64,000 nt of DNA, from contig CADCXA010000058.1 in NCBI GenBank assembly GCA_902806565.1, positions 62,001 to 126,000 of the forward strand, given 5' to 3'. A program made the translations under genes and the position numbers. This DNA is from Hypoxylon rubiginosum. Its lineage: Eukaryota > Ascomycota > Sordariomycetes > Xylariales > Hypoxylaceae. A model generated the notes under the pieces. The model was not told where the DNA came from. It did not search any database and saw only the letters and a program-made list of their open reading frames with translations. This document shows positions 1 to 11,686 of the stretch, piece after piece. The first letter of the stretch is position 1, and the number at the start of each line of letters is the position of its first letter.

Positions 1-332
1 CCGTTCGTAGTGTAGTTGAAGTAGAAGAGGCAGGGAAAGTATAGGCCGATAACCGAGAGTCCCGCGAGGACCGCGGAGGTGACGAGGTAAGCAAAGACTT
101 CGTTCGCGGTGATCAAGTCCGATTCCATTTCATTCTCGATAAAGTACGGGCGTAAATCTTTGATGACAAACGTTGCAAAGTACCCAAATGCTCCAGTTTG
201 GCAACCAACGAGTATGATATAAACAATGATCAAGGATAACCATAACGAGGTAGCCATGGTGCTATTGTAGTTGATATCCCGAGAATTGGGTTTGTCGCTG
301 TGAGGTATCTTCGAGAACAGGGCAAGATTCAT
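1..332 (-). CDS. Membrane protein, N-terminal part, cut by window edge
   Basis: An open frame on the minus strand starts at ATG 332-330 and runs without a stop to position 1, giving the first 110 codons. It holds two strongly hydrophobic stretches, at about residues 30-55 and 80-108, separated by a charged loop, so it is probably an integral membrane protein. I do not recognise the family. The start was taken as the first ATG; a second in-frame ATG lies 25 codons on, just before the first helix. A transporter is possible, but the rest of the gene is outside the window. Confidence 0.5.
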   Translation of the reverse strand, partial: MNLALFSKIPHSDKPNSRDINYNSTMATSLWLSLIIVYIILVGCQTGAFGYFATFVIKDLRPYFIENEMESDLITANEVFAYLVTSAVLAGLSVIGLYFPCLFYFNYTTN

Positions 333-1237
333 AGAGGTTAGAGTGTGAAATGCTTTGGCTGTGAGGGAAGTTGCTAGAAATTTTCGAAGCAAGAAATATT
401 CCTTACGAAGGTCTTGTCACTGTCAAGTTGGATACGTAAAGACACTTGGGTACGTAAGTAGTGAGGAGGACGAAGATGAAAAGCGTGACTCGATAGGGGG
501 TTGTTTGCGCGGCGAACTCATCTACTTGGGTACCTTGTTAATTGCTGCAGAATCCACAGCATGATACTTCAACTATTTCTATATAATAGAATTAAGTGGC
601 TTTAGTCTTCACTGCCTTTTGCTAAGGTCGCACATCCAAATCTTAGAAGTCTAAAGATAGGAGTGGTCTAATCGTGATGGAGGACATTTCTACCGACACT
701 CATCTAGCATCTACGAGCCTTCGACCTATATCACTCGCTATAGTATGGTGCTCATCTTGGAGTATCTATATATCGTCGCCTTGTACGAGAGGCTAGGCAC
801 GCGTCGGGACTCTTGCTCGTAAAGCTTCTACTCCTATTCGCATTCTAGGTTTCCTCAAAGTTCCCAATGACCTTGTTTCAAGCGGTTAGGTAGGCAGGGA
901 GATATCGTGATTCACATGACGGTATGTTCTGCCCAAGTGTTGGAGCTCCACCGTGGCGACGTTATGCCCGACACGAAAGATACGTACAATAGTGAATGTA
1001 TGAAGGGCAGTCCCTGAGATTCTAGAGCTGACGTGCTCCCCCGACTTGCTACCTTAATGCGACTATGATCACGAGACTGAACCGTCCATCTCCCGTTGTC
1101 TCCCGTTGTACCGAACTGAGCGATTGATCCAAGAACCAACAGCAGTCTCAATTTATTTACGCGTTCGTGATAGTCAGACATCACGGTCCAAAAGTAATAC
1201 TCTACATGTATCGCCCTCCCATTACGAGCCATAATAC
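333..1237. other. Intergenic, no gene seen
   Basis: This stretch holds the upstream region of the cut-off membrane gene and the downstream region of the methyltransferase gene. Short open frames exist on both strands but none looks like a protein family. Confidence 0.5.
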
Positions 1238-2164
1238 CTATGAAAATGTCACCCAGACCTCAAACATCTGCCAGGCCAACGTGGTTCCCGGTTCGGGTTC
1301 CTTGAAGACCGTGATTTTGCCGGATTCGGGATCCTTTTCTTGTGTTCGGTGCACCAGCTTCGATTTCGCTTCTACATTCTTGATTTTATCTTTCCAACTT
1401 TCTCCTCCACAAACCTCCTGCCACATCATCTTCCAGGTCTGTTCGTCGTGTCGATATTTATGGGTGTAGTCCTGTGAAGCGTTCAGACGGTTGAATGGGC
1501 CGGGAGCAGTACTTCCGACCTGAGATCCCAATAGCAAAACCGGACCGCCTGTATCTTTTCTCAAAAGTCTCAGGCAGCGGTTAGCTACCCTTTTCTGATC
1601 TTCCAACGAGAACAGATGAAACACGGCCGTCATGTGCAATATTGTGACTTTATCATCCAGCAGCCTGAGTTTGTCTTCGGGCGAGTCCGACAGCAGGTTT
1701 CCGGGACATAGGAAATGATCCTTCGGTAGTTTATGCTCGTCATTGAAAAGCTTGAAGCCGAGCTCTATGAACTTGGGCTCGATATCACTAGCCCATAACC
1801 GGTCGGCCGGAGCACCATCGTAGACGAGCTTTCGAAGGTCCTGACCGAAGCAGGTTCCCAAGTCTAGAAATAGAGGCACGACTACGCCATCCGGAGCGGA
1901 CTGCTTCAACGGGAGAAGCACGTGGTCATGATACGCGTAGTGTGCTGATAGATCGAATTCGATAAACCGGAACATTCCAATGCATGGATATGGAAAGCAA
2001 GAGTATGCTTCATTTCGTAGTTGGAGTACATGCTCGAGTTGCTCATCTTCTGGCACGTCGGAGTAGGATGTGAGAACCTCTTTGAGAGCTTTTGGCAGCT
2101 CCTTTAGCGTCTCATGGGGTTTATAAGGGTCAAATGGTAAATTGGGCTGGGCTGTGTCTGCCAT
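1238..2164 (-). CDS. AusD-like SAM-dependent methyltransferase
   Basis: Single-exon gene of 308 residues. It resembles the fungal AusD/AdrK/Trt5-type methyltransferases, several of which make methyl esters during meroterpenoid synthesis. Visible signs are an N-terminal FPYPCIGMFRF motif (about 57-67), a SAM-binding motif I variant LDLGTCFGQDLR (about 100-111), an acidic residue after strand 2 (ASDIEP), and a late segment with conserved Trp residues around the WKMMWQEV and SWKD motifs. The start ATG is the first in frame and lies about 60 bp after a TATATAAA box. No terpene cyclase, PKS or P450 gene sits next to it, so the substrate cannot be inferred. The family call is firm; the chemistry is inferred from relatives. 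Confidence 0.85.
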   Translation of the reverse strand: MADTAQPNLPFDPYKPHETLKELPKALKEVLTSYSDVPEDEQLEHVLQLRNEAYSCFPYPCIGMFRFIEFDLSAHYAYHDHVLLPLKQSAPDGVVVPLFLDLGTCFGQDLRKLVYDGAPADRLWASDIEPKFIELGFKLFNDEHKLPKDHFLCPGNLLSDSPEDKLRLLDDKVTILHMTAVFHLFSLEDQKRVANRCLRLLRKDTGGPVLLLGSQVGSTAPGPFNRLNASQDYTHKYRHDEQTWKMMWQEVCGGESWKDKIKNVEAKSKLVHRTQEKDPESGKITVFKEPEPGTTLAWQMFEVWVTFS

Positions 2165-3256
2165 GACTGCTTATGAGTTTGGAGTTTGGAGTTCTGAGTA
2201 TCTCGTAGAATCGTAGGACTCAACGTTTATATAGGAATAGGTCACCGCGTTGATAAATGGTGCAACTGAGGAGTCAAGTTAAACTACGACCGGTTACCGG
2301 ACGGGACGGGAGATAGTCTAATACTCCGTAGATGTTTGATATCTCCTAGATACGCCGGCGGTAATTAACCGGTAATTGGGAGCTTACGCCGCTCTAGCAT
2401 ATTGTCAGGTGGAAATAAAGAATAACTCCGCCAAGTCTCCGAGTGTTTATAGTCGTATTCACTTCTTTGAAACGTTGGAGACCAAGGATTTGCATAGGTT
2501 AGCTATAAACTAGGACGCCGACTAAAGTTGTATCGGTACACGATTCTGTCTAAGCCATTACAGTTGAACAGAATAGATCACTGTATGAATATTGAAACAG
2601 ACAGATTGGGCTTACTACACGACTCGAGGGTGCTGGATATTCGATCGTGTACTTCCATTTAACTTATGAATCCCAAGGTTAACACGTATTGGCTCTACGG
2701 TAGAGCGTGTCTTTCGGCGTGACATGAATCCTCTTATATGAACTAGACAAACTTACATGAACGGACAGCCAAGTGTGATGGGTGAGTAGAGTGTAAAGCC
2801 TAGAGTGGTTCCTCGACATGGGGGAGAGTCTCCGTTGTATATCTTGTCGTCCCTCGGGAAAACAGGAGTGTTTATGGCTGGGTCAAGTAATGAGTCTAAA
2901 ATGGGGATGGAAGGTCCTTATCTCGTGCTGGAACTTCTAATGTTAATATTTTCATGAGCTCTCCCAAGCCTAACCATCTATCTCTAGGAAATATGTTAAA
3001 ATATGCTCACTGTACTACCACAAGACATATTCATAACGTGGACCTGGAAAGGAAGTTATTGCGACAGCATAGCTTGCTTGGTTTATTGAGCTTGACTTGG
3101 AGTGTAACGAGTGAGATAGGAACTGATGTCCCAAACGTCTCATAAGATTATTCATATGAATATCTACCTAGGTAGTCTAGCGGAAAAGAGTTGTATGAAT
3201 ACTTAGGTACTTGGTATCTAGGAGCCCATACAAGACACCTCAAGGTACGATAGAAT
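2165..3256. other. Intergenic, promoter of the methyltransferase gene
   Basis: Only short open frames without family resemblance are seen. The stretch carries one exact TACCTAGGTA palindrome at 3165-3174 and the TATA box of the methyltransferase gene. Confidence 0.5.
2226..2233 (-). promoter_or_regulatory. TATA box of the methyltransferase gene
   Basis: Read on the minus strand the sequence is TATATAAA, about 60 bp upstream of ATG 2164. Position and match suggest a core promoter element. Confidence 0.5.
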
Positions 3257-4056
3257 TCAACCAAAAGAGGCGGCCGCATCATAGGTACCGTAGTTCAAGA
3301 AGTGCATATACCGAATATTCTTGTCCTTCAGCACCTTGCACAACTTCTTGTGATCCTTCTCATTCCAGGCTTTGGCTTGACAATCCTAGTTACTTATTAA
3401 CATCACAATCTCCATCACTAACGTATAATCTAGTTAGGACGGGTAGGGCGAGTCGCATACCTTGTTGCAGTAGTGGAAGAGAGTGCATCTTGCACACATG
3501 TTGAGGTTCTGCTTTACTTCGCCGCAACCGTGGCACTGTCGTAAGGCGCCATCTACGGATGTATGCGCGATGACTTGCTCGTTCATCTTAATAACATCCT
3601 TAAAAGGGAGTGGAATTATCTGTGAGTAGGTAAGAGTAAGCATGTCGAAGTATATTGCTGAGGATGAATTCGTAAGGGTGTACGCACGAGAACTTTGTCA
3701 GAGTCTTCGACTCTCACACCAATACTGCCGTCTAGAAAACCGTGTACTAGAGCATAGAATATTGCTATAGTATTGCCGACTTTGAAGTTCTCTAGAATAC
3801 GGGGCATGTCGTTTGGATCATCTGGATAGAAGGCTACTACGAAGCGGTCCCCTCTGTGGTCCTTGGCCACAATCCGTGGGCGAATGAAAGTATCGGCTTG
3901 GATAATCTCTCCAAGGAGACACCAATGCTTTCGGTTCGTCCCAGTGCTGGTAGGGTCTACCGGATATCGATCGGCCGGGTGCTCGCCGGGACAATCTCGA
4001 AAGGAAGGGAAGAATTTGTGGTCCTTGAAGGACTGAGGTATCTCTTGCTGAGCCAT
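3257..4056 (-). CDS. MYND-type zinc finger protein
   Basis: Three exons (4056-3688, 3619-3461, 3385-3257) joined in phase give 218 residues. Introns are 3620-3687 (GTGCGT..CAG) and 3386-3460 (GTATGC..TAG). The C-terminal half is a complete MYND finger: Cys152, Cys155, Cys165, Cys168, Cys174, Cys178, His188 and Cys192, with the typical Trp183. The second intron falls inside the finger, and only the spliced form has all eight zinc ligands, which supports the model. The N-terminal 120 residues form a beta-rich domain of unknown role that precedes MYND fingers in other fungal proteins. MYND fingers bind proline-rich peptides of partner proteins, so a scaffolding role is inferred. The gene is divergent from the dim-5 homologue. 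Confidence 0.85.
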
Positions 4057-4771
4057 AGGATAGAATGATACCTAGCTGTAAGGAGGCAAGCTAGATACTA
4101 CCTCCCATGTAGGTAGGTACTGAGTGAGCAGTTCTTAAGTCTCTGATAGTACGAGGTTCTCGATTCTCGACGTTAGGAAAGGATGCTGAAAAGGACTTCA
4201 GGCGGCGCAAGCCATCAAACCGTTTGTCAGTTTGTCACGGCAGCTACAGGAAAGATGCATGTACGACTCCACCTGTAATGATTGGTAAATTCTAGGTCCA
4301 CCGCTTTTTTATAACTGAACCTCTATGACGAGGCACTGTCGAGCTTGAGCTTCAGCTACAGGTAGAGCTTGATAACCCTACCTATGTAGGTACTAATGGA
4401 TATGTACTTCGTACCTAGGTACCTAATTTAGTGCCTGCAGATCACTAAAAAAGCTGGCCAGCAATCAGTCATCGGCGCTAACAGAAGCTTCTCCGTATGC
4501 GCAGGCCTACTCCAAGTACCCCAAGTCTTTAATGCACCGCGTTAATCGCGTCGCCTCTATTATAAAGCCCCCAAGACTTGTTCCCTTTCTTCGCCGACGT
4601 CGTTATAAAGTCAAAATTAACCATCTTGTTGAGCGACGCCAATTTACTGGTTCGAATCATGGAACTATTACACTGCTGCCTCAAGATACTCGGTTTTCGG
4701 TAATAGGCCTGTCCACCTCTAAACCGATACGACACGAAACAACACGAACGACACGAACGACCCGACACGAC
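4057..4771. other. Divergent promoter between MYND gene and dim-5 homologue
   Basis: About 715 bp between two start codons. It contains an exact TACCTAGGTA (4412-4421) and short imperfect ACACGAACG repeats (about 4730-4770) just before the dim-5 start. Confidence 0.5.
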
Positions 4772-5848
4772 ATGGAGGCTGCTACGAAACAGCACTTCTT
4801 TCACCATGGCGAACCTGTTAGCTAGCCCGTTTTAAAGTATTACATCGTAATGTATTCCTGCTGACCACGGGGAACGCAATACTAGGGCCTCGAAGCTGAG
4901 AAACAACACTGTCACTTCTGCCAGATTCGTTCGTTCGCAACACGATCACGATTCCCGGTCACTATTGTCAATACCGAAGACGATGCCGTACTTGACCCTC
5001 ACTTCCGATTCGTCGATAGCTCGATCCTCGGAAAAGGTGTAGAACCGACTAAGGGAGAGTTTCTCACCGGTTGCGAATGTGTGGACGCCGAAGACTGCCA
5101 GTACAGCACGTGTACTTGCCTACAAGACGTGGACGATGACAGTACCGACGACGAAGGGGTCAGCACATATGGCGAGACACCCCGTAGGAAAGTATACGCC
5201 TACCATTCGCACGGTACCAAGGTTGGCCATCTACGTTCCAAGATCCTAGCCTCTCGTAACCCGATTTACGAATGTCACGAAAGCTGCGCTTGCGGGTCCG
5301 ACTGTCCAAACCGGGTCGTGGAGAGAGGTCGCAAAATACCGCTGCAAATATTCCGGACCGAGAATCGTGGCTGGGGTGTACGAAGCACGGTCGACATCAA
5401 AAAGGGCCAGTTCGTAGATAGGTACATGGGCGAGATCATCACGGCGCAGGAGGCGAACCGGCGGCGGGCAAAGTCGCACATCGCACAGCGCAAGGACGTC
5501 TACCTCTTCGCTCTCGACAAGTTCTCAGATCCCGAATCGTACGACGAGCGTTTACGGGGGCCGCCGTTGGAGGTAGATGGGGAATTCATGTCGGGCCCGA
5601 CTCGATTCGTGAACCACTCTTGCGAACCAAACATGCGCATATTTGCACGAGTAGGCGACCATGCTGATAAGCATCTACACGACCTAGCATTATTTGCAAT
5701 TAGGGACATACCAAGGGGGAAGGAGTTGACGTTTGATTATGTGGATGGGATTGACGATTCGGAGAATGACGCTCTAGATCCGGAGAAGCACAAGGACATG
5801 TCACGCTGTTTGTGCGGGAGCCCCAGCTGCAGGGGCCATCTCTGGTGA
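4772..5848 (+). CDS. dim-5: Histone H3 lysine-9 methyltransferase DIM-5/KMT1
   Basis: SET-domain enzyme that methylates H3 Lys9 and directs heterochromatin and, in Neurospora, DNA methylation. Two exons, 4772-4816 and 4886-5848, with intron 4817-4885 (GTTAGC..TAG, CTGAC branch site) give 335 residues, close to the Neurospora protein. The first exon encodes only 15 residues including the HFFHHGEP motif seen in DIM-5, which fixes the start. A pre-SET zinc cluster spans about 78-155. The SET core carries Tyr195 (DRYMGE), the NHSC motif 258-261 and Tyr299 (FDY). The post-SET cysteines 322, 324 and 329 end in RGHLW. All catalytic and zinc residues that I can check are present, so it should be active. 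The donor GTTAGC is slightly unusual. Confidence 0.95.
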
Positions 5849-6824
5849 TACATGGAATGTTGGTGTTGGAACTGCTGCTGGGTCTCTGTATCAACTGAGC
5901 GAACGACCGAATGTGGTGGTAGGTTGCTTGCTTTCGTGCCGCAGGTCATGTAACCCCCTCCCTATTTATTAGATCGTATGTACGATTGTACGACTGTACG
6001 GCTGTACGGCTATACGGCTGGCTTGGGGTATTCATGGCTAGGAGCGGAACCAATGGAAGATGGCGTGCTTGCTTTACGTAGCTTGACCGGATATACGATA
6101 CGTTAGGTACGTTAGATTGAGCCACCGAGATGCAATCCATGTTGACAGGGTAAACGTGAAGCTACGTTAGGCATGCCCTGGCACTGCTGTATGGTTTGCT
6201 GTATGGTATGGTAGGACAACTGGCTGTGATATTTGCCTACCTACCTCTAGATACATTCGATGGATGAAGGTGTCGCTTCATACCTAGGTCCTAGGTGGTC
6301 ACTATTGCTAGGTGTTCAAGTATAGGGTAGGATGAACAATGAACGTATTCCCTACTGAAATGGATAGGGTATAGGTCTAGATTGCATGTGATAATGACAA
6401 TACGAAATAGCTTATGATGTACCTACCTGGTAGGAGGTAACTAATACGACCAGTGGGGGCATTCTATACTTTAGTGTAGCGTAGCGTTCGTCTTGGCTAC
6501 ATGTACCTATCAAGCAACCAAGTTAGGGCCTTCGGAGTCTATCATCCTTGCTACGTACTTGTACCTTATTCTAAAAAAGAATCGATTCGCCAACTAATCC
6601 TAACCTAAGCCTCATTCCTACAACCACAGAACAATTCATTTGTAGGCCCAACGTCGGCTTATCACGACGAGCAAGCAAGTCTGGACTTTTAATTTTATTA
6701 GACGGAGGAGAGCTAAGAAGGAGGAGGATCTTGACAATGCGCTGAAAAGCCTCATCTACGCTGGGTCTACCCAATCATCGTTTTTTAGTGGCTTGATATA
6801 CCGGTATCCCAAGTTTTAGAAGCA
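5849..6824. other. Intergenic with short tandem repeat
   Basis: No gene recognised. It contains the 8-bp array at 5981-6020 and TACCTAGGTC at 6281-6290, a near-match to the dispersed palindrome. Confidence 0.45.
5981..6020. repeat. 8-bp tandem repeat, 5 units
   Basis: Five adjacent copies of TACGGCTG-like units, with the first two divergent (TACGATTG, TACGACTG). Confidence 0.8.
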
Positions 6825-8031
6825 ATGGTATTGACCCTAAACCCTTTCTACTCGTCTTCGAGCCCGGTTGATGCTCTGAAATAAACTGAGCGGAACTGAA
6901 CATGCCAATCATATACTATGGCTTCTCCTAGTCTCGAGCTCCTAGTCTCGAGTCTTGAACCTCAACTAACCGACTTCTTTGTAGGGCTGTTGCTTCTCAC
7001 GATCCGCCGGCCCCAATGCGCCGTATCCCGGCGGCAGCGCAGCGTCGCCCTCCGCGCGCGCCATCAACTCGCCACCGCCGCTACATCATACCGCTACCGA
7101 CGATAGTGCGCCGGCTTCAAGAGCCGTCTCTCGCTCTCATCAACCTCCCCAGTCGCCACATTCGCAACAGTCGCATCCCCACTCTATCCACCACCATCGA
7201 ATACACAGCAGCCAACCCCCGCTGTCGCAACACATAGATAAGCCTCTGCGACGACACGAATGGGTCGCCCGCGACCGTTCTTGGACGCGATCCGAGTTGG
7301 ACACGGAACGAGCCGACTTTTTCGATACGAGGGTTACCGGGCGACCTGAGGTATGGCAAGTCTTGAAGGCGGCCCTCGAAGTCTTGTGGGAGGCAGATCT
7401 GAGTCATGCGAGCGGAGGGGAACCGCCGGACGAAGACGGAGTTGGTGGGTTGGCTACGGCGCAGAGCATATTAAAGGCGGCCGAGGTGACGTTACCTACG
7501 GGTGATCTATCGAATGGTGTATACGACTCGTTGGGCAATTATTACGCATTACCGGAATGGATCGTGAGCGATCCGGTAAACGTGGCGGAAGAAGGTAGTG
7601 CCAAGAGGAGTAAAGGCGGCGCGGGTAGGAAGGGCGACGACGATCTAACGGGCGAGGAGGACACCGTGGAAGAGTTAGACGAGGAAGAAACCATGCGTCG
7701 GAGGGAAGAGAAGGGTAAGGGTGTCGCGAACATTAGGGACATGGTAAAGGTCCGCGCCAGACTCAGCGAGAACCTACCGGACGTGATCGTCAGCGTGAGC
7801 TCGGAAGAGAGCGTGAGGAGCTTTGCTAGGAAAGTAGCTGAGGAATCAGGGGTAAGTTATTCCGTCATACCTAGAGGCTCGGGAAATATTTCTGACTAGT
7901 CGTACTAGTTGCCGTCGACGAAACGTGTCCGCGTGGCCTACATGGGCAAGATTCTTAAGGAGAATTCATCTTTGAAGAACCAGGGCTGGAAGAAGGGCCA
8001 CGTTGTAAACGCGCTGGTGTTTAACCGGTAG
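6825..8031 (+). CDS. Ubiquitin-domain protein, UBTD/DC-UbP family
   Basis: Fungal homologue of UBTD1/UBTD2. The model is an ATG-only first coding exon (6825-6827), intron 6828-6984 (CTAAC branch, TTTGTAG acceptor), exon 6985-7851, intron 7852-7908 (GTAAGT..TAG) and exon 7909-8031, giving 330 residues. The protein then starts MGCCFS, a likely myristoylation and palmitoylation signal that is usual in this family. A Pro/Ser/His-rich linker follows, then the DC-UbP N-terminal domain (HEWVARDRSW motif, about residues 98-190), an acidic linker, and a C-terminal ubiquitin-like domain ending VNALVFNR. Family members are thought to link E2/E3 enzymes and ubiquitin. The two main exons are secure; the tiny first exon is inferred from the MGCC fit and the donor GTATTG is weak. 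Confidence 0.85.
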
Positions 8032-9206
8032 CAACAGTTGTCGGCGCCATGCTCTCTACTAAATCACGATACCTCCTTTCAGCCTCTACCACAATTTACG
8101 CCCTGGTTCTGAATCTTCATGAAACAGGTGCGAGTTGTGTATCTTAATCTCGTCTGGGCAGCAAGACTTGTCTGGGTAGCAAGACTTGTCGAGGATTCGA
8201 TCAAGTCGAATATCAACCCTGAAATTTGTCGGAACAACCTCCGTACCGTACCGTACCGTACCTGTCTACTTCCAAATGGGACTACGCATTAATACCCGCG
8301 ACTTATCCCAACTTTCAGTATCTATTCCTAATTGCTATAATCGGCCATCCTGGTTCACGGACTACTTCAACGTTCCACAAACGACGACTCATGTATCAAA
8401 TCCAGGACAATACCCCTTTCATTATCACCCGTCATATCAGCATTGGGTGGGCCAAAGGCGTTTATTGGGGCAATTATGGCCATGACACGATTGATTAGTT
8501 GATTCATTGACGAACGCAATAAAGTCTTGCCTAGGAAGTGTTTTTTCAAGTCCAGAATAATGATCAGATTGTCTATAATAACTTTCCAGTCTACCTAACC
8601 TTGGGAGCATCTATTTTAAGACGCTGGGGGATTCCAAGGACTATTGTACAGGTATCCAATGTTCTTAAGCACCCAAGTCAGGAGATACCAATTTATAGAT
8701 TCATAGTAGCTTTATTTTGCTTCCAGGCAGTGAGCCCAAGAGGTCGAATTTCGAATGGGGGATGGGCGCACCACTTGTCTCCTGATCCGTACGCAGGTTT
8801 CCCAAGACTTCCAGGGGCAAAGAGGCGAAGACCAACCTTCAAATTGCTTCGTTCTGGTTTCTTTATAACCCTACCTTGGCAGGATAGGCTCTAGAAAGGA
8901 CGTCCACTACTCTACACGCGTCCACTACAGAGACAAGCGTACACGGCAAGCCTACAGATTTGCGTAAGAATTCATCTAGTAGGAGCAAAGAGCTTTAGAA
9001 GGACCAAGACATCAAAACCCGGTTGCTAGGTACACAGGAAACCATTGGCGACGAGCATGTATGGGATAGGCAGGTAACTATCATTCAAATTTGATAAATC
9101 CCACATGTGTCTTAGATTGAAGACCAGTACTGGTTCGATTACGATCGGGAATCTCCCACGATTAAAGTATAGGGGGAACCGGCCATTTTACCCCTATCGC
9201 TCCAAT
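8032..9206. other. Intergenic, no gene seen
   Basis: A convergent interval of about 1.2 kb. Several short open frames occur but none is recognisable. An 18-bp direct duplication lies at 8152-8187 and a short CCGTA run near 8245-8262. Confidence 0.45.
8152..8187. repeat. 18-bp direct duplication
   Basis: Two adjacent 18-bp copies (GTCTGGG.AGCAAGACTT) differ at one base. Confidence 0.85.
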
Positions 9207-9933
9207 CTAGCATCGCCTCCATGTCCAACCCCATCTCTCGCTCACGCTCGAGTTTTTACTTGCGCCGTAGAAGCCATAGGAACCTGCGTTTGTTGAAGTA
9301 AAAGCTATTCGGAAATTCACATTCAGAATACCGACATTGCCAGTCGATCCCGTGCAAGGTGACCAGACGATGCTTTCTTTCGGGACGGTCGAATGAATGG
9401 TAACATCTTCCGAGAGAGGCGAACCGGACGGACTCGTCAATGTCTGTACCGTGGAGACCTAGAGTATCGACTCCCAATTAGCTACTGTCACCAACATTCA
9501 ATATACGCCAATTCGGGGAGATGAGACGTACCGTATTTGCAGCATTTTGGCTATAGTATGCTGTGATGTACTGTGACAGCTTCACATTCGGCTCTAGCTC
9601 TAAATGGCCTTTTGTCCAGACCTCCTTTACGGCCACTTGCCAACCCGGCTCGCCACCTTCTAGATTCATATGAGCTTGACAATTGACTGATGTGGGTTTA
9701 CTTCCACCGTACGACGCCGCGAAGTCGGGTAAAGTGAAAGCGAAATGTTGCCAGCCTCCGGAAATCTGTTTTAATCCACCGCTCTGCGGGCATCCATTTC
9801 CTGAGAAGGATACAGATCTTATGACTGGTGGTGAGAATGGTGCTTCAGAAGTATCAGGCAATGCTATGAACTTCTGTGATGTGGCGGCAGAGCAGGCCAC
9901 GAACAATAGGGCAAGGGAGCTTGTTGGATGCAT
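9207..9933 (-). CDS. Secreted DUF4360 protein
   Basis: Exons 9933-9532 and 9443-9207 with intron 9444-9531 (GTACGT..CAG) give 212 residues. A signal peptide covers about residues 1-19. Family marks of DUF4360 are the early GNGCPQSGG motif, the NCQAHMNLEGGEPGWQ segment in the middle, and the C-terminal SPCTGSTGNVGILNVNFRIA stretch ending in a WRRC tail, which is supplied only by the second exon. Function of the family is unknown; members are secreted and common in fungi and streptomycetes. The first ATG gives the signal peptide and lies about 100 bp after a TATATAAG box, so the start is sound. Confidence 0.85.
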
Positions 9934-10032
9934 CTTGTCGTCTCGTTGGTGCTTGTATTTGAGCTAGGTTCTTGTTGAAATCTATGCATGTCTAAGCACC
10001 TGAGACCTAGCTTGTGCCCTGGGAGATCGAGC

Positions 10033-10040
10033 CTTATATA
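10033..10040 (-). promoter_or_regulatory. TATA box of the DUF4360 gene
   Basis: TATATAAG on the minus strand, about 100 bp upstream of ATG 9933. Confidence 0.5.
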
Positions 10041-10895
10041 GGTACCTACCTAGATGGATTCAGGTTCTTGATTGAGGCAGATCCGTTTGTTGCCATTTTC
10101 ACACTCATCACGGAACGATGGTGCCACTTGATATTATCTTTAGGCATATATTCTTAAGAATCTAGCTTCGTCATTGGTCCTCACACGCTACTACTCTAGG
10201 AATGGTATGCGTGAAGCTCTAGATCGCAGTCGTAATGAATTTAGCCAGATTAATTATATAGTATCACCGTTCCGAAAAACCGGTAATGCTCCGCTCGACG
10301 CAACCCTGTGAGTCCAGATCGAATTAAAAATAGTAACCGAAGTTGTCAAATCCCAATCCAGGTTTCCGGGTAATAATAACCAAGCCCATGTCGGATGAGA
10401 TTTGACCTTGATACGAATCTCAAGCCCCGTAGACAATCCCCATCTCCCGCTAAAGGCCATATTCCAGGCAAGCTTGTCAAGATACTGATTGACTGCGAAA
10501 ACCAGTCTGGTCCCTACGAGAGACGATGATTATCGTCACTTTGGTGAACTAGCCAGGTATGAGATTGAATATTCAATTCACCATAGGATCAGACTAGCAG
10601 TTGTTACGAAGCGGGCTGGCTGCGGAAACTTCTTATGGCTCTTAGCTCAAGTCCTCTGCCGATACCGTCGCTGAGGTACTAGCCCCTAATCAGATTTCAC
10701 CTACCGTAGGGCAATACTTGAACACGGTATTTCGCATCGACATCGTTACTCGGAATCAGACTAGACCAAGGTTGCAAGCTTCATATATCGAGATTAGCTT
10801 TGCCTCTTCTTTCGCTAGGTATCTATCACGTCCTTTTCGTAGACACTCATTGTCTGCAGGGTGGGGTGACATGCTCATGTCCTTAATTACCCTCT

Positions 10896-10928
10896 CGTAG
10901 GATATTCGTAGGATATTCGTAGGATGTT
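10896..10928. repeat. 11-bp tandem repeat, 3 units
   Basis: Three adjacent copies of CGTAGGATATT, the last with one change. Confidence 0.85.
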
Positions 10929-11590
10929 CGTTTGATACCCGGCATCTCTACCACCCCATCAGGTGAACGTGCCAGATGCTCATCAGAATCCCTTCCCTTG
11001 AATTCATCAGTCATGCTATTTAAATCTAAGGTGCACCTAGCGTTCAGGTGAAGGTCTTAAATGGCCGCGTCATCGTATCGTGGGACAGTTAGATGTCGTG
11101 TAACAGTGTCCCCAAGGTGAATGCCTGACCGAAGGAACAAATATGGCTTGTGAGCAAGTTACGTAATCTCATGAACAAGTCTATGAATGTCGCCTACGGG
11201 TCTCACAGCACGAGAAGAGTTATATCCGTGGCGTCGTATCCCTGCACTGTCCCACATGGTAGTATGGGGCTACATAAGTGTATGTGATACGTTCACCCCC
11301 TTACCGATTTTCTTGCTCCCAATTCAAGTCTTCAAGCTCGCGTAACCAGTAAGGAAAGACGATCATATTTACGTGTGTGCCGATTGGTGGGTTTTAGACA
11401 TGAGCTGACCTTCATCGCGCAACTAGGGGGCTAATGTATCTACCCTGGGTCCCACTAGCCTGGGTATGTAAGTCTGTCGATTTCCGTCACTCCCTTCTCG
11501 TCAGGATGGAAATGCAAACGAGAGAGTTGTGTAGTTGCATCAGTACATAAACAAGTCTACCTGTTTACACTTTGGGGTGACAGCCTACAT

Positions 11591-11628
11591 CTTATCCCTC
11601 TCCGTTGATCTTATCCCTCTCCGTTGAC
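11591..11628. repeat. 19-bp tandem duplication upstream of the reductase gene
   Basis: Two adjacent copies of CTTATCCCTCTCCGTTGA(T/C), 60-100 bp before ATG 11687. Each copy contains TTATC, the reverse complement of a GATAA core, so it could be a doubled GATA-factor site. That role is inferred. Confidence 0.8.
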
Positions 11629-11686
11629 ATCCAACCTAGGCACTTACAAGAGATCGTTCCCTTACCGTACCTACTGTATCGCAAAT

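Larger units (their letters stand above)
9934..11686. other. Intergenic, divergent promoter region
   Basis: About 1.75 kb between the DUF4360 gene and the metalloreductase gene. No coding sequence recognised; a 68-codon minus-strand frame near 10254-10460 has no family resemblance. It contains two short tandem repeats and a 19-bp duplication next to the reductase start. Confidence 0.45.

Noticed and set aside
4649..4660. GGTTCGAATCA, similar to a tRNA B box
   Set aside because: No A box or cloverleaf pairing could be found around it.
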